Shown here: in pieces, positions 35,460-45,450 of the stretch | How the letters are laid out: every line of letters begins with the position of its first letter | Position numbering within the stretch: position 1 is the stretch's first letter | NCBI GenBank assembly: GCA_031308135.1 | Contig: JAHLJT010003656.1 | Location: 48,490,335 to 48,554,334 of the forward strand | Length of the DNA: 64,000 bases | Origin: Acheta domesticus | Lineage: Eukaryota > Arthropoda > Insecta > Orthoptera > Gryllidae | Direction of reading: 5' to 3' | Program-made: the position numbers and the translations under genes | Notes under the pieces: model-generated | The model's input: only the letters and a program-made list of their open reading frames with translations | Databases searched by the model: none | What the model was told of the DNA's origin: nothing

Positions 35460-35930
35460 GTGTTGTAAACGCCGGAGAATCGTTATTCTTGACAGAATCC
35501 AATGGAGCGGATGTGCTCCTTTAGCGTCAACAGTTGACCTGGAGCTGCTGAGCCGGCGGAACACGCGGGTGCGACCGCAGCGCCGCTTGCGGCTTACGGC
35601 GCAGTTGCAGAATATGACGCCATCACTTAGCGCCGAGCGGAACGAGTGCAACGCGCGGTGCTCGCGTTATCGCCAGCGTCGCTTATTTACTCCATGACCC
35701 TCCCTGTCCTACATATTAAAGGACGCAATTTATTATGACTTTATTTCTCGTCAACGCGGAACGCGTTATTTATTTATGTGAGCGTGTTTTTTTACGGGTG
35801 GTTAACCATGCGATAATTTATGCACATCAGCGGATTATCTTTCTGGTATCCACGAGTGTAATTATTTTTGGATTTATTTTTATAATTTATTGAGGAAGAT
35901 AACGCGCTGTTGAGAGTGTGACGGGCATGA
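35460..35930. promoter_or_regulatory. CpG-rich patch with AT-rich conserved-looking flank
   Basis: 35495-35690 is CpG-rich and non-repetitive. The following AT-rich part holds TTTATTATGACTTTATT (about 35731) and GCGATAATTTATG (about 35810), which resemble homeodomain/Hox-type sites. No coding frame was recognised (79-103 codon frames on both strands have no domain). A regulatory element is an inference only. Confidence 0.25.
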
Positions 35931-35953
35931 AATTAGAACATGCAGTTGAATGA

Positions 35954-36009
35954 GTCAGATGTAGAGTTACATGCATACAATGTCAGATGTAGAGGTACAT
36001 GTATACAAT
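35954..36009. repeat. 28-bp tandem duplication
   Basis: GTCAGATGTAGAG followed by TTACATGCATACAAT is repeated at once with three substitutions. Confidence 0.9.
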
Positions 36010-37798
36010 AAAAAGTTAAAGTACGCCATTAAGGATTATGCCGTTTTGTGATTCAGCCTGTAGAAAAAAGTACGATATAAAGTATTATTAACTTTAATAT
36101 TAAGTGGCACGTGGTGTCACTGAAGATGAATAAAAACCTTCTAGTACTAACTTATTTATGTAGAAATTAATGACGTAAATTTATAATGAATTAATGACAT
36201 AAAACATTTCGATTAAGTTGCAAATCCTTTCAATTATTAACTATATTACATCAAGAGATATTTTCCTTTCCTTCCCTACACTATGGTATAAACAGGAAAA
36301 AAGTATTCAAATAGCCTCAACAATACGGCCTCGAATTTGCCATAAATTCCGTGTTTAATGTTCTTTTAAGCTGTAACTCTGTACACCTGCCAGGATTAAG
36401 GTCTATTACTGCTATTACGAAGATGGTTAAGATCAGTGCCGATGGAGTAACACGAAAGTTGGATACACACAATTTGTACCCGTAAATCGGATTGTCTGTA
36501 TGGACGTATGGACATGCCAAGCATAATTCTTTCAGATTAGAAGCTTTTAAGCTGAATCTTGATAAATACGTAAAATAGCTAGTTTCTTGAGTTTCAACAG
36601 TAGCAATGCCAAGGTTAGAAAGTATTTATAAATGCAATGACCAAAAATCGTCAAACACATTCGTCTTATGTCATTTCACAAATCGTTTTAGGGATTGTAA
36701 TTATATGTGATGCATTTCTATTTTAATTTAAGGTGAATAGCAACATGTCTTTGCCATAGTTCTTTACATATGTCCAGATATTGGTAAATATCAAAAATTT
36801 CAATACAGTTATCAGGAACATTCAAATCTGCGTTTACAATGAATAATGTTTATTTTATTCCAGAATTTGTAAATATCTCAATTCATTATTATTGAAATAT
36901 GAATTAACGTTTGCCTTCTGAATGTGAACATTCGGAATGACTTCACACTTTTGCTTAACATATAGTACAAAATATTTCTAATTCATAACTTTGAGATTTA
37001 GAGTTTACGAATGAATGTTGTTTGCATTCCCAACTAGTTATTATGTGTTTAAACATTATTCAAAATTTATAGGTTCTTGGAAATAAACAGAATTTGTATA
37101 AAACAAAGCCATTATGATAAATATAGAGAGTTCTGATTCTTTCAGCAATGATTTATATTGTCAAAATAAGACAACCCTTTTACGAATAGGGCAAGAAAAC
37201 AAAAAGGTTACTAAAAAAGTATTGAGGTCCCTTGAGTACCAGCGTACTCCAAATTGAATTGCAATGTAATTGAAGAAACAGTTTGTACATGCAAACTTAA
37301 TAACTATTTTTATATGAATATGTATTTAGTATATATTGCAATACTTTTCTGCAAAGTTTATGAAAAAATATTTTCTGTTTTTGAGACATCATAAGGATGT
37401 GTGTATAGCAAATTTCTGTACTCGCTGTTCTTTCCACGGACGCAGAGGACTTAATTTTTATTTTTTTTAAATTTAGAACTAGTTCAACATTCACTACGTT
37501 TTTAGGAATGATAAACTGAAACCTATATCGACAGACACTGAAATAAGCTTTTAATGCGTTTAAATGCACACCTGGATATAAGAAATTGACGTTTTTACGA
37601 ATAGCGAATTCTGTGTTTCGAATTATTTTGTAAACATCCCAGAAGCCTAAAAAGGTAACACGATCACTTTACAGCATAATATATTTTAGTAATAACAATC
37701 CTAAATGATGAAACAATGAACAGTAAACTCCCTCCACCGATTGGTATGCGAATGTTAAACAACTTCTCGTGTCTTAATTGATTCCACGTCTGTAATAG
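36010..37798. other. no recognisable feature
   Basis: About 1.8 kb of AT-rich sequence without a recognised frame, repeat or element protein. Confidence 0.45.
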
Positions 37799-38004
37799 TT
37801 TCCATAGACATGATGATGGTCGCAGCATGGCCGCCGTAACGTTGGCACTTGTGCCTTGGACGCGGCGTCTCCCGGATAGCCATGTAAGGGCGTAGTAATG
37901 CTACTACACCCTGATGAAGGTCGCAGCATGGCGGCCGAAACGTTGGCATCTGTGGCTTGGACGCGGCATCTCCCGGATAGACATGTAAGTACTTTCCATA
38001 GACA
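37799..38004 (+). mobile_element. tandem hammerhead-ribozyme-like element with 12-bp flanking duplication
   Basis: A 12-bp direct repeat TTTCCATAGACA lies at 37799-37810 and 37993-38004. Between them are two tandem units (about 101 bp and a truncated 82 bp). Unit 2 contains CTGATGA (37911-37917), GGTCGC and GCGGCC that can pair as a stem around AGCATG, then GAAAC (37937-37941). This matches the order of hammerhead core boxes (CUGANGA, stem II, GAAA). Unit 1 has the degenerate version TGATGA and GTAAC, but its ACGTTG and CGGCGT could form stem III before GTC. I could not resolve stem I. Hammerhead motifs are known in Penelope-like elements and in small non-autonomous metazoan retrozymes. A Penelope-like element begins 1.3 kb downstream. 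Confidence 0.6.
37911..37941 (+). ncRNA. hammerhead ribozyme-like core (unit 2)
   Basis: Core boxes CTGATGA and GAAAC are separated by a 6-bp stem with one G-U pair (GGTCGC/GCGGCC) and a 6-nt loop. A cleavage site and stem I are not assigned by eye, so activity is unproven. It may be a relic. Confidence 0.45.
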
Positions 38005-38360
38005 GTTTCAGAGAATGAAATTCACTAACTAATCAATACATTATTTGCGCCCAGATCAGATTTTGCACTTACGGATGTACTTTTCGATCCACAGAGCTCC
38101 ATTTCCGGCTCGTCTCCGCACTCACACGGCCGAGCCACGAGAGTGGACTTCGCACTCCCCGCAACCGGCGCCCGTTCCCGTCCCATGTGCAGCCTCATTG
38201 GCTGTCCATTTAAAACGGACTCCGCTCGCGCAGTCAATTCCCCCTCCGAACCTCCACCGTGAGTCGCCGATTCCCGGGCTTATAGAAAGGGATAAGAGGC
38301 TGCCTGAAGTTGAAATACTGCCTTAGAATGAATGATACCAATTTCGGGGGCTTGCACCGG
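38005..38360. other. moderately GC-rich spacer
   Basis: 38090-38260 is GC-richer and holds short frames on both strands without known motifs. Confidence 0.3.
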
Positions 38361-39066
38361 GAGAGATGGCCTAGGGCAGTGGTGTCAAGGTCTTCTGCTC
38401 GTGGCAGTGGCACGCCTCGCGGCACCGTGCCATGCCACGAGCTTCTCTGCGCTACTAGCGTCGGGAAAGGAAACTATTAATAATCCCACCGTTTAACAAT
38501 AGGGATGGCGTTGTCTCTTGCGGCGGAATTATGAACTGTGTGGAGAAGTGATTTCGTCGTGGCACTCGTGCCACGGACTCCCTCTCGTGGTATCGACCTT
38601 GACAACACTGGCTTAGGGCATTAACTGATGGCACTGCAGTTCCTCTGACCGGAGGTCCTAGGTTCGAGTTCCGGCTGTGGCAGGATTTTCGACACTAGCT
38701 CGTCAGCTGTCGAATTCAATCGCTGTCTGGAAGAGATTCCTAACGGTCGGCTGCTCTGATCGGTAGTTGTCCGTGGTTTCTCCGATCAACACCAGGCAAA
38801 TGCCCGAGCAGTGCCCTAACAAACGGGCCACGGACCACCCGCGATCTTTTCTACCTTGTCCTTGTCCTATCCTCTCGCCTTATACACACACACACTCACA
38901 CACACACACATACTAAGATGCATTACACTACCGCTCATGCCAGGAGACCAGTTGGGAGCTTAGAGCTTGTTCCGGCTGGGGCGGTGCCCCGCTAACAAAA
39001 CATGCACTACACTTATGGACTAATGGACATAACGGGTCCGGAATCAATATTAATCAATCAATCAAT
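38361..39066 (+). mobile_element. tRNA-derived SINE, AATC-tailed, interrupted by a hAT MITE
   Basis: The head starts GAGATGGCCTAGGG, is split by the hAT MITE at 38377-38610, and resumes GCTTAGGGCATTAACTGATG. A good B box follows (AGGTTCGAGTTCC near 38660). Next come GGATTTTCGACACTAGC, the (CA)n run, CACTACCGCTCATGCCAGG, and an internally shortened 3' part ending TAATCAATCAATCAATG. Compared with 22139 the region after GCGGTGCCCCGCTAAC lacks about 110 bp. The B box here is the clearest evidence that the family is tRNA-derived. Confidence 0.9.
38377..38610. mobile_element. 234-bp hAT-type MITE, copy 2
   Basis: The element begins CAGTGGTGTCAAGGTC and ends GACCTTGACAACACTG, which are inverted repeats with one mismatch. 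It is flanked by the 8-bp GCCTAGGG and GCTTAGGG (7 of 8 identical), the expected hAT duplication length. It sits inside the SINE head, so it is younger than that SINE. It has the same length as copy 1 (33229-33462). No transposase. Confidence 0.92.
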
Positions 39067-39289
39067 GTAGGGAATGCAGGGGGATTCATGATCATTACGT
39101 TTTGCAAATGAATTCAAGAGAGAAATTTCATATAATGAAATTTCAAGTAACGTGGGTAAAGCAAAGAACTCTACAAATAGGGAGATCTACATCAGGGACT
39201 CCGTCTTCTATTACCTTTTTAATTCTCACACCCGCATTGCTATGTTATGCTTTCCCCTTGAGTTTCTTCTTCTTGGTATAAAAATTTGG

Positions 39290-40880
39290 ATCTCTTAAAT
39301 TTAATGAAAATTGCCTAGAAATGACTAAGTTAAAAAAGAAATTAGACAAATTGAAAGATAAACAACTTGGTAGCAAAAAGTTATCTCCTTTGACCCCCCT
39401 CTTGTAATCAAACATTCTACCCTAGAATCAAGAACCTTTCTGATGTTATCTTCAATGATGATGAAATTAAGCTGTTATCAAATGGTCTTAAATTTGCTCC
39501 AAAACACCATCCTTCTATTAAAGAATTAATTAATTTAGCTATTTGCACTGAAGACGTCCTAAGCATTGTTAATGATAACACTCATTCCAATTCCATTATG
39601 ATTAATTGTTCTAAAATTATATCAGATGAGGTTAATAGACATCCCCCACCTCCTCCTCCTCTACTTTTAAAATCTATTTATAAATTAATTGAATAAGTGA
39701 AACTGAAGAACCTAATCATCAACAAAGCTGATAAAGACAATTCTATAGTAATTTTCTACAAAAATGACTACATTGAATAATTGCAATCCTTTTTAGATGA
39801 AAATAAATTTACTTGCCTTGACAAAGACTCCATCTCATTTTTTCAGCTAAAGGTCAAGAATACTATTTGTACCAATTCGCTTATTCCAGAACTCAAAAAG
39901 AATTCCCTGCAGGTTCTGAATTCCCAGTGTCCAAGTTTGCATGGCCTGATTAAACTACACAAAGAAAATCTTCCAATTAGAGCAGGTGTTAGTTTTTTCA
40001 ATTCATGTATTTCACCCCTTTGTAAATTTATAATCCCTCTTTTCAACTCCACTACCCATTTTAACCCTAGATTCAAACTGATTAATTCCATAGATCTCAT
40101 CTCATCAATAAAATTAAAGATATTGATATTGCCCCCAATGCAAAATTGGTCTTCTTTGATGTGAAGAATTTATTTACTAATAATCCCCTTAACAAAGTCC
40201 AAGATATTTATACCTATCAATTTATGAAATCAAGTTTATCCCACCTAGAAAAAAAAGATTTTATTAAATTACTTCACTTATGGGTTATGAAACATTACTA
40301 CTCATAATGTTTTTCACTTTTAACAATTCTATTCTAAATTTGAAGGATTAGCTATAGGCTCCAATGTTTTCCCACTATTTGCTGAACTATTCATGGATCA
40401 CTTTGATAATAACTTATTTCAGAGCTTGAACCCTCTCCTCAAAAACATTCTTTATTATTACAGGTATCTCGTTGGCATTATATGTCTTTGGTCAGAAACT
40501 TCTAGGCAATTGAGTCAATTCTTTGATTTTTTTAAAATTCATTTCACTTCAAATGGAAATTATCTACGGAAATTGAACATAATCATTCTCTGAATTGTCT
40601 CGATTTCACTGTTACTATTAAAAACTCAAAACACTTTTTCAAAATTTTCAGAAAACCTACTCTGACAGATTTGATTATTCCTGCCCATTCGACTCACATT
40701 CACCATCATAAATTTGCTCTTTCACTCCTGGATCAATAGACTGTTCTAGATTCCTATGTCAGATATAGATTTTAAGACTGAAGTGAATAATTTATCATAT
40801 CTATGTCTGTTCATATTTTAAATATATTACATTATATTCAGATTGGTCCATATTATTTAGAGTAGACTTTTGTAAATTGT
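39290..40880 (+). pseudogene. Penelope-like element, N-terminal and RT region (degenerate)
   Basis: In several frames: NLSDVIFNDDEIKLLSNGLK with FAP (about 39430), NLIINKADKDNSIVIFYKND (about 39710), a PSLHGLIKLHKENLPIRA block (about 39930) typical of Penelope-like RTs, KLVFFDVKNLFTNNPLNKVQ (about 40142), GLAIGSNVFPLFAELFMDHF (about 40350), and YYRYLVGIICLWS, where YVDD is expected, so the catalytic Asp pair is lost. After this comes KNSKHFFKIFRKPTLTDLII (about 40620). Several stops and frameshifts interrupt it and no endonuclease was found at its 3' end. Such elements insert by target-primed reverse transcription. Confidence 0.85.
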
Positions 40881-41219
40881 ATAATAATTCACTTTAATGT
40901 ATATTCCATTAACCTGCAACCGTTTTGAAGATTATGAATAATTCATTTTCAGGAAAGGAATTTTAAATAATATTGATGTTTTCTTCAAATTAATGGATAC
41001 TCAATATAAACATATGGAGCTTACTTTATATTCTTTACAAAAATATTCATTTGAAGTCAAATGACTGTGTCATCTAATTAATTTTTATTGCTAAAGAAGG
41101 GAACCATGCTCTCATCAACAAGTGGTTCTGTTTTTAGGATATGATCAATTCTACAAAACTAACCCATATAAAAATTTATGACGAGTGTAAATTAGTAAAA
41201 CAATTAGATTTAATTTGAC

Positions 41220-42282
41220 TATTTAAACAATTATTAGTTTTTATAAATAAAATTTCAAGAATAGATCAAGAAAACTATTTTTGCTCTATTCCTAATACAT
41301 CAACATTTATAAAATATATCTTATGACCCATTTCAATGCGATGTGTAGAAATAGAATTTTGTTATTGTGAGACTTCATTTATATTTTTTATATGTTCAGA
41401 TACAGTCAATTTCAATTTTCTTTCAGTTTGCCTAATGTACTTTAGGACATTGCCGACATTTTATTTTATAAATTAAGTTGTATAAATCAAACAATATATT
41501 TTTTATCTTTAAACTTTACCGCAATAAGCTATTTATTATTTACACTATTATAAAGTGTTACATTAAATTTTGATTTTATTTCTTTTTTCCATAAACTATT
41601 AATTTTTGGAATAAATGCCAGAGAAATAAAATTTTGTTCTGAATTATTCATATTAGGATCAAAACTGTTCTTAGAATAAATTAATTTTAATCTTTTTTGG
41701 GTGTATTTATGCGCATACTTTGGAGGAAAATCATTTAAATCTAAAATTTCTTTAACTTTCAATAAATTATTCCTGTGAAATCTTGATGCAGAAAGTTTTA
41801 ATGCTCGGCTATATATAATGATAAATAACAGCCCTCTTCATTACCAAAGGATGGCAAGACAAAAAATTTAATGTAATTCCAGCATATACTGGTTTTGTGT
41901 ACCAGTTAGTAATTAAATTATTTTCATTTCGAAGAATTGTTATACCAAGAAAATTGATGCTTGAATTTTGTTCCATTTCCACAGTAAACTGAATTTCCGG
42001 ATTATATTCATTAAAACATTGTAGTACTATATCTACAGAATTCTCAGGTAGAATAATCTATGTACCATCAACATATCTGAGATATAATTCATATTGTATG
42101 TGATTCAGAACTTGTTGTTAAAGTTTTCTCACAACAAACTCCGCAAAAAAGTGCACTTAATGGCCCACTTATAGGTGTACCATTCTTTTGATTATACATT
42201 TTCTTATTAAATTTAAACCTAATATTTTTTAGGATAGCTCTCACAGCAAAAAGTATTTGTTCAGGAGGAATATTAAGAGAAC

Positions 42283-42285
<3 letters not shown>
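41220..42285 (-). pseudogene. Penelope-like element, C-terminal RT and GIY-YIG part (minus)
   Basis: Minus-strand reading from 42285 gives an RT motif region (KNGTPISGPLSALFCG near 42180) and YLRYVDGT (about 42065-42090), where YVDD has become YVDG. A connector follows (frame 41762-41529, with DLNDFPPKYAHKYTQKRLKL), and then the GIY-YIG endonuclease region (about 41500-41230). The endonuclease part is nearly identical, in reverse, to 45098-45450. The RT N-terminal half lies at 44269-44925 and is separated by the R4/Dong-type LINE. Stops show it is inactive. Confidence 0.85.

Positions 42286-42312
<27 letters not shown>
42286..42312. repeat. (TTA)n microsatellite, 3' side of the R4/Dong-like insertion
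   Basis: ATT units followed by GTTGTTG. On the minus strand this is CAACAAC then (AAT)n, at the 3' end of the inserted LINE. Confidence 0.9.
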
Positions 42313-42313
<1 letters not shown>

Positions 42314-42422
42314 GTTGTTGCTTCATATCACGACTACAGATGTTATGAGTCGGCTGAGTATAAAATCTACTCCAGGTTGCCACCAGCTACCTAAGAAGCA
42401 GATCTAGGGACTGTCGGTGCTT

Positions 42423-42893
42423 CTACAATACTTTGCGCAAAATGTGAGCTGTGCCAAATAACGCAATTTCTTGCACTTCCCAGTCCTTTGAATGACCTGT
42501 AAGTTTAGCCAAGTTCTTACACAAATTTTGCGGAACAAATCCCAGAGCCCCGATAACTATCGGTATGACCTGTGCTTTTACACCCCACATTCGGGTGATC
42601 TCAATTTCCACACTCTTGTAATTAAGACGTTTCTCTGCCTCCTTGGTTACGACATTTTGATCGCAAGGCACAACAACAACATCCAAAAGTAGAAACGATT
42701 TTTTCTCAAAATCCCGGATAACAATATCCGGTTTGTTTGCTGTTATCTTGCGATCCGTTTGAATTTGTTGGTCGTACAATATTGTACACAATCCAACCGA
42801 TGTCACCGGTTTTGGAGAGTGTTCGTACCACTTGGGGCATGTGTTTGGAACTTCGAGGGCAGTACAGATCTGCCAGTGGAGGTAAAGGCACAC
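42423..42893 (-). pseudogene. RLE endonuclease domain fragment
   Basis: A 156-codon minus frame covers the endonuclease and C terminus of the LINE. PDIVIRDFEKKSFLLLDVVV has the PD and downstream Asp expected of the PD-(D/E)xK fold. The upstream Lys/Arg context (TANKPD) is also kept. The frame begins after the 800-bp interruption, so the Met at its start is not the natural one. The core motifs look intact, which suggests a fairly recent insertion. Confidence 0.8.
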
Positions 42894-43690
42894 CTTGTCG
42901 TTGTCAAATAATACAAAAAAACTTTAACAATTTCACAAAACTCCTGCAATGTTGCGAAAATACAAAATTAAAGGCACACAGTGACCAAGCGATGCTATCT
43001 GACTAACACAGCAAGAAAAACCAAATTAATGTAACATTGCAGAATGTATTGAAAGGTTACGAGGCACACATGGCTGGATTTTCCAACCCAGACCACTCTC
43101 ACAGCACCACAGCTCCTCCAAATTACACAGCTGTCTAGTAGAGGGTCTCAAATGCAGATATCAAGAAAATGCCTTTCACCACCGTGGATACTTCACGCTC
43201 AAGGTCCACCATAGCCCCTTCCGCTTGGCCCACACTCCACTAGCCATCTCTCCCGCTGTCCACCAGGCTCTGGCCCCGCCCCGGGTTCAGACCCCGGGCA
43301 GGGCGCAGGGGGGGGGGCGGGCAGCCGGCTAGCCGGCGGACGTAGGCGGGGGGAGATACGGGCGGCGACGGCGTGATGGTGGTGGTAGCGGCGGTGACGG
43401 TGGTGATGTCGACGTGACGTCATCGGTGTCGGCGCCGAGGGTAGCTGGTTGCAACCTGGCCGGGCGGCGGGAGAACCGCCACACGCATCGAGGCGCGGGG
43501 AAACAATGATCAATTAATGTCTTAATTCAATCATTAATTGATTGATTGATTGTTGATTGATTATTTTTTTAAGTGGGACGCGCGAACTTTGGAGTTGGCG
43601 ACCCCATAACACAGCTCCCATAATTTAGCGGGAGTATCACAAAGAGTGCCCAGGTGGGCGGAAGTCGCAGGAACTTGTCCGCGCCGACCA
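42894..43690. other. interruption inside the R4/Dong-like LINE, with GC-rich core and (ATTG)n
   Basis: This interval separates the zinc finger and endonuclease frames. 43200-43500 is GC-rich, with runs such as GCGCAGGGGGGGGGCGGGC. 43520-43565 is ATTG/GATT-rich, which on the minus strand resembles the AATC tail of the SINE family. The sequence after it (GACGCGCGAAC) weakly resembles the SINE 3' end. An inserted, diverged SINE-like element is possible. Confidence 0.45.
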
Positions 43691-43697
43691 AAATGTG

Positions 43698-44210
43698 CTA
43701 ACAGTCGTGTCTTTTTAAGTATTCGGTCTTTGCTAGAATTGGACAAGCTGAGACAATATGATCAATGGTTTCTTCTTGCTCCTGGCAAATTCGGCATTTG
43801 TCATCTTGGGAAATTTTGAGAACCGCTTTGTCATAATGTCGTGTTCTCAACGCCTGATCTTGAGCAGCTACTAGAACTGCTTCCGATTCTGGCTTCATTC
43901 TTCCCCTTTTAAGCCACATAAATGATTGATCTTTATTGATCTGCACCTTGTCCATTCTTTTTAGATATTGTCCATGGAGGGGTTTGTCCCTCCACGACTT
44001 CTTTAACATTTTTTGTGTCTCACATTTCATGTTTACTAGTACCAGAAGTTCAGTGTCTGTGTTATTTGACGTGTCTTGCGTAGTTTTCTTTGCAATGCTT
44101 TTTACTACACTAACAATGCCTCTGTTTCCCATTCTTTGGTCAGATTTCATGACCTGACTCATTAGAGGGTAATCTTGATGACTGACTACATACTTTCTCA
44201 TTCCAACCAT
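43698..44210 (-). pseudogene. LINE segment with CCHC zinc finger (upstream of RLE)
   Basis: A 170-codon minus frame. Its second half reads KSWRDKPLHGQYLKRMD, then WLKRGRMKPESEAVLVAAQD, QALRTRHYDKAVLKI, and the CCHC finger ending SACPILAKTEYLKRHD, followed by a stop. This is the standard region between RT and endonuclease in R2-superfamily LINEs. It ends where the 42894-43690 interruption begins. Confidence 0.8.
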
Positions 44211-44213
44211 TGC

Positions 44214-44214
44214 A

Positions 44215-44268
<54 letters not shown>
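44214..44268. repeat. (TTA)n microsatellite, 5' side of the R4/Dong-like insertion
   Basis: About 18 TTA/ATT units directly abut the truncated 5' end of the LINE and the Penelope-like RT fragment. Confidence 0.95.
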
Positions 44269-44269
<1 letters not shown>

Positions 44270-44925
44270 TAACACTTCTTCAATTGCATTTATAATTAAT
44301 TCATGTGGGATTGATGGATACACAGCAAAAACATCTAAAGAAGCTAAGCTAAGATTTGAACTCATCTTTATGCCTTTTAATTTGTTAACTAGCTCAAAAC
44401 TATTTTTGATACCATAGGTATAGTCGCCTTCTAGAAAAGGCTTTAATAATTTGTTTAAAATGTTGACAGCAAATAATCAATTATGCCTTTGAAGATAATG
44501 CAGGTCTAAGTGGTTAATTTTTCTTATGAAACTTTTACCAATCCATATGCAAATGCTACATTAAGAGTAGTCCGATAAATTTTATAATATTCTTTGGAAG
44601 TTATATAAGAACAATTTTTCCAAATTTTCAGCAAATTTTGTATTACTTTAAGATAACTATTGGCTGAAAATTTATTTATAAGAGAAAATTTTAAACTATC
44701 TGAGAAATGTTCTTCTACTTTTGCTAAGTAATCATTTTTAAAAATAGCTGCATATGCTCTACCTTCGTCACATTGTATAATCTTAATTTCAGGATTTTGT
44801 TTTAAAACCCTTTCAGTGTAATGTAAATTATATAAGATTGTGCATTCATGTTTATTGTATTTTAATGTATAGTTAATAAGTTATGACTTGTTCAAGAGAA
44901 AGCATCGTATATCATTAAAAGCTAT
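44269..44925 (-). pseudogene. Penelope-like element, N-terminal RT half (minus)
   Basis: Minus-strand reading gives PEIKIIQCDEGRAYAAIFKN with DYLAKVEEHFSD (about 44790-44710), and further on SNLSLASLDVFAVYPSIPHE with LIINAIEEVLN (about 44360-44270). These correspond to the KADKG and the first catalytic SFDV-type motifs of Penelope-like RTs. Here the position reads SLDV. The frame breaks at the TTA repeat and resumes at 42285. Confidence 0.8.
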
Positions 44926-45021
44926 CTCAATTTAAACAAGTTAGTTTCAATATCTCTAATAAAATCAAAAACAATTCGTTTTTTATTATGATTTTCCGCA
45001 GCAAAACTAAAAAGAACTCGG

Positions 45022-45072
45022 TCCAGGCGATGTGGTCCGAGTTCAATCTCTGCGGTTTTGAAAAAAAAAACC
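45022..45072. repeat. dispersed short repeat, copy 1
   Basis: CCAGGCGATGTGGTCCGAGT and the following CTGCGGTTTTGAA match 47321-47370 closely, in the same orientation. Confidence 0.8.
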
Positions 45073-45097
45073 GTCTAACAATATAATTTAATATAAC

Positions 45098-45450
45098 ACT
45101 ATACAATAGTGTAAATGATAAAAAGTTTATTGTGGTAAATTTGAAAGATAAAAAATATATTGTTTGATTTATACAACTTAATTTATAAAATAAAATGTCG
45201 GTTATGTCCTAAAGTACATATTAGGCAAACTGAAAGAAAATTGAAATGGAGTGTATCTGAACATATCAGAAATATAAATGAAGTCTCACAACAATAAAAT
45301 TCTATTTCTACACATCGCATTGAAATGGGTCATAAGATTGATTTCATGAATGTTGATGTATTAGGAATAGAGCAAAAACAGTTTTCTAGATCTATTCTTG
45401 AAACTTTATTTAAAAAAACTAATATTTTTTTTAAATATTCAAATAGAATC
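45098..45450 (+). pseudogene. Penelope-like GIY-YIG endonuclease fragment (plus)
   Basis: Frames give RKLKWSVSEHIRNINEVSQ, a stop, then ISTHRIEMGHKIDFMNVDVL and FSRSILETLF, as in the GIY-YIG endonuclease of Penelope-like elements (GxTxRxLKxRxxEH context, later Glu). About 350 bp is over 90% identical, by eye, to the reverse complement of 41215-41560. An in-frame stop makes it inactive. No RT adjoins it on this strand. Confidence 0.8.

Larger units (their letters stand above)
42313..44213 (-). mobile_element. R4/Dong-type LINE, 5'-truncated (RLE endonuclease)
   Basis: Minus-strand frame 44210-43698 ends in a CCHC finger CRICQEQEETIDHIVSAC. Frame 42893-42423 carries a restriction-like endonuclease core KPDIVIRDFEKKSFLLLDV, then IEITRMWGVKAQVIPIVIGA and a C-terminal LFGTAHILRKVL. 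This is the C-terminal arrangement of R2-superfamily LINEs. The element lies between TTA microsatellites on both sides (42286-42312 and 44214-44268), and its 3' end on the minus strand reads ACAACAATAATAATAA. The R4-clade element Dong of Bombyx is known to insert in TAA repeats, so the clade call is by family and site. The RT is absent (5' truncation). The body is interrupted at 42894-43690. Confidence 0.85.
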
